Source: JAIQFL01 sp035295745
Lineage (GTDB): Bacteria > Acidobacteriota > Terriglobia > Bryobacterales > Bryobacteraceae
Assembly (NCBI GenBank): GCA_035295745.1
Contig: DATGIL010000013.1
Location: 1 to 64,000 of the forward strand
DNA length: 64,000 bases
Direction: 5' to 3'
In this document: in pieces, positions 46,801 through 54,500 of the stretch
Layout: every line of letters begins with the position of its first letter
Position numbering within the stretch: position 1 is the first letter of the stretch
Position numbers and translations under genes: made by a program
The notes under the pieces: model-generated
Databases searched by the model: none
What the model was told of the DNA's origin: nothing
Seen by the model: only the letters and a program-made list of their open reading frames with translations

Positions 46801-49800
46801 GGCCCCTCCGGCAGCCGTACTTACGGCGAATTGAGCGAAGGATCGGGCCGGATCGCAGCGGCCCTCCTCGATCTCGCTGCGCTTGGCATGGAGGATCGCG
46901 TCGCCATCGCCATGGCCCGCTCCGAGCGCATGGTGGAGACGATCCTGGCTATTTGGAAATGCGGTGCCGCGTATGTTCCGATTGACCTCGCATACCCGGC
47001 AGAACGTATCCGCACGATTTTGGAAGGAGCGCAGCCGCGCGTCATCCTCGTGGACTCCGGCGAAGTCCCTGAGCATCTTACGCAAGCAATGCCGCTTGGC
47101 ATTCCTGTGCTGACCTTCGCCGAGATCGCCGAAATGGCCGCCCGCCAGACTGCTCTCGTCACACCCCTGGCGCAACCGGAGTGCGCGGCCTACGTGATCT
47201 TCACGTCCGGCTCCACTGGCAAGCCAAAGGGCGCGATTGTCGAGCAGCGCGGAATGCTCAATCACATTCTCGGGATGGCTCGCGATCTTGGCCTGGGCGA
47301 AACCAGTTGCGTCGCCGAGACCGCTTCTCACTGCTTCGACATCTCCGTGTGGCAGTTCTTCGCCGCGCTGATTTCGGGCGGCCGTACGGTTGTTTACTCC
47401 GATTTGGTGGTCCTCGAGCCGCTTCGTCTCGCGGATAGCATGGAGCGGGATGGCGTCACCGATGTGCAGTTCGTGCCATCCTACCTGGCGACCTTCGTTG
47501 CCGAGTTGCAAAATGCGGAGGATCGCCCCGCGTTCGCCGGTCTCCGATTCATGGTCACCATCGGAGAGATTCTGAAGCCCGCGCTTGTACGGTCGTGGTT
47601 CCGGCTCTATCCCGCCGTCAGGATGATGAACGCCTACGGGCCGACTGAGGCGTCGGACTCGATTGCGCATTACACGATGGATCGACCACCGGAGTTGCCG
47701 GGCATACCCGTCGGCAAGCCGGTGCAGAACCTGCGGCTGTATATTCTCGATCATTCTCTGCGACTCTGCCCGATCGGGGTGAAAGGCGAAATCTGCGTGG
47801 CGGGAGTCGGCGTGGGGCGCGGGTATCTCTTCGATCCCGAGCGCACCAGCGCCGTGTTCGGCGAAGATCCCTTTCAACGCGGCGAGCGCATGTATCATAC
47901 GGGGGACATCGGCTGCTATGCTCCCGACGGCAATATTCTGTTCTTCGGCCGCCGCGATTCTCAAGTCAAGATCCGCGGCCATCGCATTGAGTTGGGCGAC
48001 GTGGAGTCGGCGATCGCCGCGCTGGATGCAGTTACCAACGCAGTCGTGCTGGCTCGCGAGGCGCCTTCCGGTGAGCGCTACCTGTGTGCATACATAGCGT
48101 CCGGCGAGCGATCAAACTGGACTCCAGCTTCTCTCCGCGGCGCTTTGGCTGAACGCCTGCCCGAATATATGCTGCCGGACGCCGTGCTGTTCCTGCCGGA
48201 ACTGCCTGTGCTGCCTAACGGCAAGGTGGATCGCAAGGCTCTCCCGGCGCCTGAAGACAGGGTTCGCGTGACGAGTTGCGTTCCGCGATCGCCCGTGGAA
48301 ATTGCATTGGCGCGCATCTGGCACGAGGTTCTGGGACGAGACGGTATCGGCATCGACGACCGCTTCTTCGAGATCGGTGGACACAGTCTGAAGGCGATCC
48401 AGGTGCTCAGCCGCATCCGGCGCGATTTGGGCGTGGAAACCAAGCTCACGGATCTGTTTGTCCATCAGACCATTCGCTCCCTGGCCGCACAGATTGGGGG
48501 CCAGCCCACGGCGCCCCACGAGATCGAGGCGATTCCGGACAGCTCCTGGTATGCCGTATCGCATACGCAGAAACGGATCTGGCTGGCGAGCCGTACACGG
48601 GAAGGGTCGGTGGCCCACAACATGCCCGCGGTGCTGGAGATTCAGGGCCCGCTCGATCCGGCAGCCGCGGATCGCGCCTTGCAGTCGCTGCTGGAACGCC
48701 ACGAGATTCTGCGCACCGTCTTCGTGCTGAGCGCCGGAGAACTACGCCAGATCGTGCGTCCGCTGGAAGAATTGGAATTCCGCTTGCGCTATGTGGAACA
48801 TTGCGGCGACATTGCCGCCGCCATTGCGGAAGAGTCGGCGCGCCCGTTCGATCTGGCCCACGATCCGCCCGTGCGAGGCACGTTGATCCATCTCGGCGGA
48901 GATCGCCATCTTCTACTCCTCACGCTGCATCACATTGCCGCCGATGCATGGTCTTTGCCGATTCTGTTCAGTGAATTGATGCAACTGTACCGGGCGCAAG
49001 ATTCCCGCGCGCTGCCGCCCCTCGCGATTCAATATCGCGACTACGCCGCCTGGCACAACGCCCTTCTCGAATCTGCCGAGATGAGTGCTCACCGCGACTA
49101 CTGGCTGAACAAGCTGTCGCCCCTCCCGGCGCCTCTCGAATTGCGGAGCGATTTCTCGCGGAGCACGCCCACGGCATCTTCCGGCGGGCGCATGGTCTTC
49201 CGGCTGGAGTCCGAACTCGCCGGCGACCTCTCGCGCTTATCCAAGCAGTACGGTACATCGCTCTTCGGCGTGATGTACGCCGCCATCAGTGTGCTGTTGC
49301 ACCGCGTTACCGGGCTCGAAGACATTACCGTCGGATCGCAGAGCGCGGGACGCGACCACCCGCAACTGGAATCGCAGATCGGCGCCTATCTGAATACGAT
49401 CGTTCTGCGCAGCCGCATAACGGCTGGCATCCCGATCGATGCAGCCATCTCGAACGCGGCACAAACCCTGTCGGAGGCACTGGATCATCGGATCTACCCC
49501 TACGATCGCCTGCTGGATCATCTACGAGCGAGTGGGCAGGCTCGCCGTGCGCCTCTTTTCACTGTGCAGGTAGACTATATTCCCGCTCTCGATTGGACCG
49601 CGGCCGCGCAGCCCGCTGGGCTGAACATCATCGATCGATCTCCCGATCCGGCAGCATCGAAGTTCGATCTCACCTTCCTGCTCATTCAGGTAGCGGACGA
49701 CGAACTGGAGATTTCTCTGATCTATAAGGCCGAATTGTTCCGGCCGGAAACCATGGATTCCTTGAAGGGCGGCCTCTTGACGACGTTGCGGGCCTTCGTC

Positions 49801-49941
49801 GCCTCGAAGGACCAAAAGGTTGACGAAATCGAGTTGCCGGCCGCTCTGCAGGCCAAGCGCAGTTCCGTCCGCGTGAACTTGCGCTTTTCCCGCGACGAAA
49901 ATGCTGGCGTCTTAAAGACTACTGGAGGTTACGGTGCTTAA
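40888..49941 (+). CDS. NRPS: C-A-PCP-E-C-A-PCP-C
   Basis: 3017 residues. C1 (1-440, HHLLMDG at 139-145, D-donor type following the previous E). A3 (455-950, D661; code DIWEVTADDK). PCP S1011. E (1050-1490, HHLAVDG at 1187). C2 (1514-1940, HHLLVDG at 1629). A4 (1952-2450, D2151; code DIWQVIADSK). PCP S2500. C3 (2555-2985), whose motif reads HHIAADA (2681-2687), with Ala replacing the conserved Gly. A3 has acidic residues at pocket positions 278, 330 and 331, suiting a cationic side chain such as diaminopropionate from SbnAB. A4 is unassigned. C3 has no A partner here and must serve A5 of the last NRPS gene. The stop overlaps the next CmlA-like gene by eight bases. Confidence 0.93.
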   Translation: MIEETYPLSPMQRSMLFHGLHAPESTANFNQFSCRLTGEMFPEVFREAWEFLVHRHPILRSSFEWDSSDQPMQSVHKRVTLPWTFCDWRSLDPDTQRKRWREHLAADRAAGFAFDRAPLMRCRLARVSDSEYFFNWSHHHLLMDGWCLGVILEEYFQIYAFLRAGKRPVLPEVRPYREFIEWTERQDATASREYWTRVLAGFRSPTPLPERLSRRGHRTGAESQIEEALPDSLVEALKRLTTAHRITMGVVLQGAWALLLARMSGESDVVFGYTVSGRPAVLPDIERMIGLFINTVPVRVQIDPRQPLVVWLKMIQARQAARHPFEHVPLTEVQQWSEAPRGMALFDSNVIMMNYPRNDAVEGGSAGLRIHDAEVYDRTDFPLQLQLYPGSPWMLDISYNGVRFEDTTIQRMIGHVRTLLEAFAEHPNRPLGKIPIISAAEKRQVLVDFNRTDVAFDPDHTFVHRFEQGVAGDPSRVVLTFGDRAHTWGDFNARANRLARCLLQRISLKADDLVAIVARRSDRMAEAILATWKCGAAYVPVDPDYPASRIRSMIEQSQARLIVTQSGILSESLRAELMSLAPVAELESLDGEIAAQDSSNLLHQVKGRDLAYVIFTSGSTGRPKGAMVEHAGMMNHLLAKCEDLKIGPGSVIVQNASHCFDISVWQFFAAPMVGGRTVIYGDELVMDADGFIESVDREGVTILEVVPSYLAILLERMEGREAALRGLKSLVVTGETLSVALVDRWFRMRPGIPMVNAYGPTEAGDDITHHRMDRAPEERVVPVGRPLRNLRIYVVDEQMNLCPVGVRGEVCVSGIGVGRGYVGDSDRTAAVFGEDTFRVERGVRMYRTGDLGCFRQDGTLQLFGRKDHQVKIRGHRIELGEIECALALLPGVRQAVVVEVHEPERSYLCGYLSFESGAAMGPGEIATAVARSLPDFMVPAAFVVLDRLPLNSSGKVDRGALPAPVGPAESQSRTTAPRNPVEETLVGIWLEVLRIPDPGIHGNFFHLGGDSILSMQVVSRAARAGLKITTAQVFEFPTVAELALVAAAAAPATPAVTATAGPAPLTPIQRYFFAQNFVDASYYNQAILLETPAGLDVASLQKALDHVARSHDALRSKFWQEDGEWRQEVTPADIQVPFILESFPPGDLTAAIEAAQANLDLSSGRLMRAALFVSGPEAPGRLLLVVHHLAVDGVSWTVLLEDLYRAYSAARDGAMLPVLPPTASYRDWAMHLANLPVSRDLDRWLALSGPDDSASTQPNLVADAEEFVLHLGEDLTGGLLSRAPSAYHARVDDLLIAALALTLSEWSGHSRVRIDLEGHGRNDGGGLDVSRTIGWFTALYPVLLDLEGVTDAGAAIRTVKEQLRQVPSNGLSYGLLRYGGDPEIRRQMEAIPPSPVLFNYLGHVDRALSEGWKLASESMGAGRSPRQNREHLLEINTWLVDGRMSVAWEFNRRIHARVEIEALGKRYGEHLQRLVDHCLAPDTFGFTPSDFPAAKLSQRSLDTLVARAGRDIADVYALTPTQQGMLFESLHSPSSEAYSNRIACTLEGDLDLDAFSRAWDVVIRRHPALRTSFHWDGLEYPVQVVHDGVTLPWRDGPDDGHFDPTLAPLMRCSIEAAGARRWQFTWRLHHLLVDGWSCVHVLREVVQTYGALRRGEHPGLPPSRAFRRYVEWLQRQDSSAARRYWTARLDGFTTPTPLILGLPEMEGHSAPQGFDETEIVLSPQLSATLTHQAQQHQITLNTLAQGAWAVVLARYSGERDVVYGTVTGGRPPEIDGSAETVGLFINTLPVRVRVDASDVATWLHELQSEFTQQERFSYCPLSDIQSWSGVPNGTALFDSLLLFQNYPDHDAGEPELHGIRIADFQVFDPNHYPLTMVVTPGERISLRVLYDRQRFDHATARRILSHYQRALETLLAASARPVAALDILTGPEQDQILNEWNDTAVPFPQTRTVVELFEEHASRHPHRLAVKGPSGSRTYGELSEGSGRIAAALLDLAALGMEDRVAIAMARSERMVETILAIWKCGAAYVPIDLAYPAERIRTILEGAQPRVILVDSGEVPEHLTQAMPLGIPVLTFAEIAEMAARQTALVTPLAQPECAAYVIFTSGSTGKPKGAIVEQRGMLNHILGMARDLGLGETSCVAETASHCFDISVWQFFAALISGGRTVVYSDLVVLEPLRLADSMERDGVTDVQFVPSYLATFVAELQNAEDRPAFAGLRFMVTIGEILKPALVRSWFRLYPAVRMMNAYGPTEASDSIAHYTMDRPPELPGIPVGKPVQNLRLYILDHSLRLCPIGVKGEICVAGVGVGRGYLFDPERTSAVFGEDPFQRGERMYHTGDIGCYAPDGNILFFGRRDSQVKIRGHRIELGDVESAIAALDAVTNAVVLAREAPSGERYLCAYIASGERSNWTPASLRGALAERLPEYMLPDAVLFLPELPVLPNGKVDRKALPAPEDRVRVTSCVPRSPVEIALARIWHEVLGRDGIGIDDRFFEIGGHSLKAIQVLSRIRRDLGVETKLTDLFVHQTIRSLAAQIGGQPTAPHEIEAIPDSSWYAVSHTQKRIWLASRTREGSVAHNMPAVLEIQGPLDPAAADRALQSLLERHEILRTVFVLSAGELRQIVRPLEELEFRLRYVEHCGDIAAAIAEESARPFDLAHDPPVRGTLIHLGGDRHLLLLTLHHIAADAWSLPILFSELMQLYRAQDSRALPPLAIQYRDYAAWHNALLESAEMSAHRDYWLNKLSPLPAPLELRSDFSRSTPTASSGGRMVFRLESELAGDLSRLSKQYGTSLFGVMYAAISVLLHRVTGLEDITVGSQSAGRDHPQLESQIGAYLNTIVLRSRITAGIPIDAAISNAAQTLSEALDHRIYPYDRLLDHLRASGQARRAPLFTVQVDYIPALDWTAAAQPAGLNIIDRSPDPAASKFDLTFLLIQVADDELEISLIYKAELFRPETMDSLKGGLLTTLRAFVASKDQKVDEIELPAALQAKRSSVRVNLRFSRDENAGVLKTTGGYGA
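42236..43540 (+). repeat. Duplicated A-domain segment, copy 1 (paired with 59918-61204)
   Basis: The A3-coding stretch here and the A7-coding stretch in the last NRPS gene are near-copies. Long blocks such as 'CGAAYVPVDPDYPASRIRSM', 'ASHCFDISVWQFFAAP' and 'NLRIYVVDEQMNLCP' are identical, and overall protein identity by eye is roughly three quarters. They share the pocket code DIWE(V/L)TADDK. This indicates duplication or gene conversion of a module for the same amino acid. The boundaries given are approximate. Confidence 0.75.
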
Positions 49942-51559
49942 TGGCGAACCGATGTATCTGAAAGGGGACGTTGTGGCGGAGCCGTTGTTCGCCGGATGGT
50001 ATGTGTGGCCGCATCTCATCTCGCCTGCTACATGCGCAATGAATGTGGCGGGCCGTCACCTCAAGATCATGGACTCGTTTATCCAGGCCCCCCAGGTTCA
50101 CGCGGCCGCCGTCAAGAATCCCAAGATGATGGGCGGACCCTTCATCGATCAGCCCGTTACCAGAGTGGAAGAAATCAAACGCCTGCGCGACGAGACCGCC
50201 ATTCGCCAAGCCCCCCTGATGCAGTTCGCCAGCGCGACTCGCCAGCTCACGGCGCTCCTGCAGAAGGAAGCCTCGGGCTTTTCGCTGAACGCCCTATACG
50301 ACAAGATCCCCGAGCCGCTGCGGGGTTACGTGGAGCTGGGATACGATCTGCAAAATCGCCCGTCGTATCGCTTCTACGAGCCGCTACTCTATCGCAGCCC
50401 GTATTACGATCGCGGGGCACAGTCGCTGGCGCTCCATCAGGCCGATACCGACGACCGACCGTTTGTTCTGAGCACGCCGCGACTGCCCGACAGTGGCACC
50501 GTGCCGCTCGATCTACCCTTCGCCAGTCCCGTCCTCGACAAGTTGTTCCGCATGCGCTCCGAGCCCGGGTCGTATCCAGAAGTCCGCGAAGCGCTGCAGA
50601 TCCCCGATGCTCAGGAGTCGCTGTTCCGTTCCTTTTTCACGCCCGCTGAACCGGCGCACCGGGAGCGGTATCAGGGTGACGGCATCCGCGTCCGCTACCT
50701 GGGACATGCCTGTCTGCTGGTGGAATCCCGTCACGTGTCCATCATGTCCGACCCCATCGTGAGCTATCCACACGCCGGCGCGGTGCCGCGCTTCACATGG
50801 GACGACCTGCCTCCGGTCATCGATTACGTGGTGATCACGCACAATCATCAGGATCACGTGCTCGTGGAGACGCTGCTCCAACTGCGGCCATTTATCCGCA
50901 ATGTGGTAGTACCGCGGTGTGGCGGCGGAGAATTGCAGGATCCCAGTCTGAAACTGGTATTGCAGGCCCTAGGATTCGCCAGCGTGATCGAGCTTGACGA
51001 GTTGGAATCGATCGAAGTGCCCGGTGGGCGTCTCACCGGTGTTCCGTTTATGGGCGAGCATGCGGATCTGAACATTCGCGCCAAACTCTGCCACTATGCC
51101 TCGCTGGAAGGGCGGTCGGTGTTGTTCGCCGCCGATTCGAGCGCGGTCGATCCCATGGTGTACAAGCGCGTCCAAGAAGCCATCGGCAATGTCGATGTGC
51201 TGTTCCTCGGTATGGAGTGCGACGGCGCGCCGCTCTCGTGGCTGTACGGGCCGCTGTTGCCCGAGCCGGTGGCCCGCGACAAGGACCGGTCGCGTCGCCT
51301 GGCGGGCAGCAATTACGAACAGGCGCTCCAGATGGTGGAGCGCTTCTCTCCGCAGGAAGTCTACGTTTACGCCATGGGCCAGGAGCCCTGGCTGAACCAT
51401 ATCATGTCCCTCAAATACACCGAGCAATCCAACCCTATCGTGGAGTCGAACCGTTTGGTCAAAGAGTGCGAGACCCGGGGTATCCGTGCCGAACGGCTCT
51501 TCGGAATGAAAGAAATGATCTACGGCGGAGGGAAACTGTGCCAGTCGATGGCCTCCTGA
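49934..51559 (+). CDS. CmlA-like diiron beta-hydroxylase acting on PCP-bound amino acid (2)
   Basis: 541 residues from a GTG at 49934 with GGAGG five bases upstream; an ATG at 49952 (MYLKGDVVAEPL) is the alternative and aligns better with relatives. It has the same two-domain layout as the gene at 35385. N-terminal motifs are 'EPLFAGWYVW' and 'QVHAAAVKNPKMMGGPFID'. The MBL-fold domain has H303-N-H305-Q-D307-H308, E375 in 'FMGEHADL' and D401 in 'AADSS'. 'VYVYAMGQEPWLNHI' is near the C-terminus. It is predicted to beta-hydroxylate the aminoacyl-PCP of the following module, whose A5 code indicates Asn, giving beta-hydroxyasparagine. The start overlaps the upstream NRPS gene. The 3' end overlaps the next NRPS start at 51538, so all three are translationally coupled. 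Confidence 0.88.
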   Translation: MLNGEPMYLKGDVVAEPLFAGWYVWPHLISPATCAMNVAGRHLKIMDSFIQAPQVHAAAVKNPKMMGGPFIDQPVTRVEEIKRLRDETAIRQAPLMQFASATRQLTALLQKEASGFSLNALYDKIPEPLRGYVELGYDLQNRPSYRFYEPLLYRSPYYDRGAQSLALHQADTDDRPFVLSTPRLPDSGTVPLDLPFASPVLDKLFRMRSEPGSYPEVREALQIPDAQESLFRSFFTPAEPAHRERYQGDGIRVRYLGHACLLVESRHVSIMSDPIVSYPHAGAVPRFTWDDLPPVIDYVVITHNHQDHVLVETLLQLRPFIRNVVVPRCGGGELQDPSLKLVLQALGFASVIELDELESIEVPGGRLTGVPFMGEHADLNIRAKLCHYASLEGRSVLFAADSSAVDPMVYKRVQEAIGNVDVLFLGMECDGAPLSWLYGPLLPEPVARDKDRSRRLAGSNYEQALQMVERFSPQEVYVYAMGQEPWLNHIMSLKYTEQSNPIVESNRLVKECETRGIRAERLFGMKEMIYGGGKLCQSMAS

Positions 51560-54500
51560 GCGGAGCGGCAAAGCTATCCGAAGAAGTCCGGCCATTTCGA
51601 CTGGCGCGCGGCGGCTGCCAGGGAGCCGAAGGTGTGCAGACTGCGACGCTGGGCCCGCGAGCCCTGGAAATTGTGCGTCGACTTGGGAATGGCCCATTGG
51701 GCGAATTCACCGTCACGATCGCCGGTATCGCATTGGTGTTGGCGCGCAGCTTCGACTGCACGCGCGTCGTCTTCCGGATCGCGCCGCAGTTCGATTCGTC
51801 CGAGGGCGCAACAGTGGCGATCGATGTCCGCCAGTCCGATTCGGTGGAGCAATATCTGTGCCTGGTCGCTAGACGGGTGGAAGAGGCCTACGAAACGGCA
51901 GACGCACCAGATTCCTCGGATGGCATCGCGATTCAGGTTGCCGATGCCCGTCTTCATGTCCCCTGGGCTCGTTCAGGTTCGGATGACCTCGCTCTCATCT
52001 GCCGCCTGGATGACGGCCAAATCGAAATCGCACATTCCGCACGCTGGGAAGATTTCGTTGTGGCTGGTCTGGCCGAGCACCTCGATACGGTGCTCTCGCA
52101 GTTCGGCGATCTGGACCGCGGCATCAGCGATCTCGACTTGCTCACAGACGTGGAGCAGTGCCATCTTCTGGAATTCAACCCCGCACCGTCGGCGGAGCCC
52201 ACCGATACCGTGATCCGCCGTTTCGAAGACCAGGTGGCTCGAACCCCCGGCGCCATCGCGCTTCGTTTTCAGGGCCAGACGACGACCTATCGTGAGCTGA
52301 ACGCGAAGGCCAATCAACTAGCTCATTATCTTCGGGAGTGCGGCATCGGCCCCGAGCAGTTGGTTGGCGTCCGCCTGGAGCGCTCCGATCTGCAGGTGGC
52401 GGCTGTCCTGGCGATTCTCAAGTCGGGCGCGGCGTTTGTCCCGATTGATGCCGATTATCCCGCGGCACGGGTGAATTACATTCTCGCCGATACCCGCGTG
52501 CCCGTCTTCCTGACGCAGTCGAGTCTGCTGGATGGCGGTCTCGATTACGCGGGACACAGCGTGGAGCTTGATCTCGATTGGCCGCATCAAGGCGAAGCGT
52601 GCGACAATCTCCAGCCCATTGCCAAGCCCTCCAGCCTTGCGTACGTACTCTACACGTCGGGCTCGACGGGCGCTCCCAAAGGCTGCCAGATCGAGCATCG
52701 CAGTCTGTTCGCCTATGTCTCGTGGGCCATCGCGACCTATCTGCCGGACGGCGTAGGAGGCTTCGGACTTTACAGCTCTCTCTGCTTCGATTTCACTATC
52801 ACCAATCTCCTCTGCCCGTTGCTCTCCGGCAACACCCTGCACATCTATCCGCAGAGCGAGAGCATCGAATCTATCCTGCGCCACGCGTTTCAGCCGGAGA
52901 GCGGCGTCCATGTGATCAAACTCACGCCCTCTCACATTCGCCTTCTGGAGCATCTCGATCTCGGGCCGAGCGGGATTCGTGTAGTCATCGCAGGTGGCGA
53001 GGAACTCACGGCCCATCAGGTTGGCGTGCTGCACGAGATCAACCCGGACATCGCGATCTTCAACGAGTACGGGCCCACCGAGGCTACGGTCGGTTGCGTG
53101 GTGAAGCGCGTCGAACAAGATGACGCGCCGATCCTGATCGGCACGCCCATCCCCAACGCGTCGGTATACGTGCTGGATCGGGAGCGCCGGTTGCTCCCCG
53201 TCGGCTGCACAGGCGAGATCTGGATCGGTGGCGGCGGCCTGGCTCGCGGCTATCATCAACGCCCTGACCTGACGGACGCGCGTTTCGTCTCCAGTCCCTT
53301 TCGCGCGGGAGAACGCATCTATCGCAGTGGCGACCTGGGACGCTGGCTCCCATCAGGCGAACTGCAGTGTTTCGGTAGGACCGACGACCAGGTCAAGATT
53401 CGCGGATATCGCGTCGAACTGGGTGAAGTCGAATCGGCACTGGCCACGCACCACGAGATCGCTCAGGCCATCGTGACGATCCGGGAAGACCGGCAGCAGA
53501 ACAAGCGCATCGTCGCGTATTTGATCTCTGAGAGCCGGCCGCCGGCCTCCGACGTCCGTCGCTATGCCGCGGAACTTCTTCCCGACTACATGGTTCCCGC
53601 GGACGTGGTCTACGTCGAGAGCTATCCGCTCACCATTAACGGTAAGATCGATCGCGATGCACTCCCCGACCCGATGATCGAGCACGAGGCCACTCCGTCC
53701 GTGGACGCCGATTCGTTAACCGCCGCGGAGGCTGTTCTGCTCCAGATCCTGGGCGAAGTGTTCCCGGTGGACCGAGGCGCACTCGACCAGACATTTTTCG
53801 ATCTGGGCGGCGATTCACTGGTAGCCGTACAAGTGGTGGCGCGTGTCTGGGAGCGCTTCGCCGTCGAAATCTCGATCGATGAAGTTTTCGAAGCGCCGAC
53901 GCTGCGCGATCTCACCGCGCGTTTCGGAGCCTCGCCAACGCCCGAGTCTGCGCCCGGCGTGCCCGTCCGCAGCATTCCGATCGTGCCTCGCACGGGAGAT
54001 CTGGCGCTCTCGTTTTCGCAGCAGCGGCTCTGGTTCCTGGCGCAATTGGAAGGTCCCAACAGCGCCTACAATCTGGTGAGCGCTGTCCGCCTGGACGGCC
54101 CGCTGATGCGGTCCGCGCTGGAGAGCGCGATTTCGGAAATCGTCCGCCGCCACGAGATCTTGCGCACGACATTTCCCGCCGTTGACGGCCGTCCGGTCCA
54201 GCGGATCGCGCCGTTTTCACCGGTTGCACTGGCGGAGCGAAGCTTCGAACATCTGCCCATCGCTGAGCGTGAACCTGGGGCTTTGCAGTTAGCAGCCATG
54301 GAAGCGGCCCAGCCCTTCGATCTCGCCAACGGGCCCCTTTGGCGCTTGTTGCTGTTACGTCTCGACGACTCTATCCACGTGCTGCTCCAGGTGATGCATC
54401 ACATCATCTCCGATGGCTGGTCGGTGGGCGTCCTGGTGCGAGAACTGGGGGAGCAATACCGAGCGGCATTGAATGCGAGTCCGCAGCCTTCCGCCGACCT

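Noticed and set aside
45865..47982. 705-codon reverse-strand ORF
   Set aside because: It is antisense to conserved C and A domains of an NRPS. Long antisense ORFs are expected in GC-rich DNA, and its translation shows no domain pattern.
51217..51537. N-terminal extension of the terminal NRPS ORF
   Set aside because: These 107 codons lie inside the CmlA-like gene in another frame and have no NRPS similarity. The GTG at 51538 has a ribosome-binding site and starts the half-C domain.
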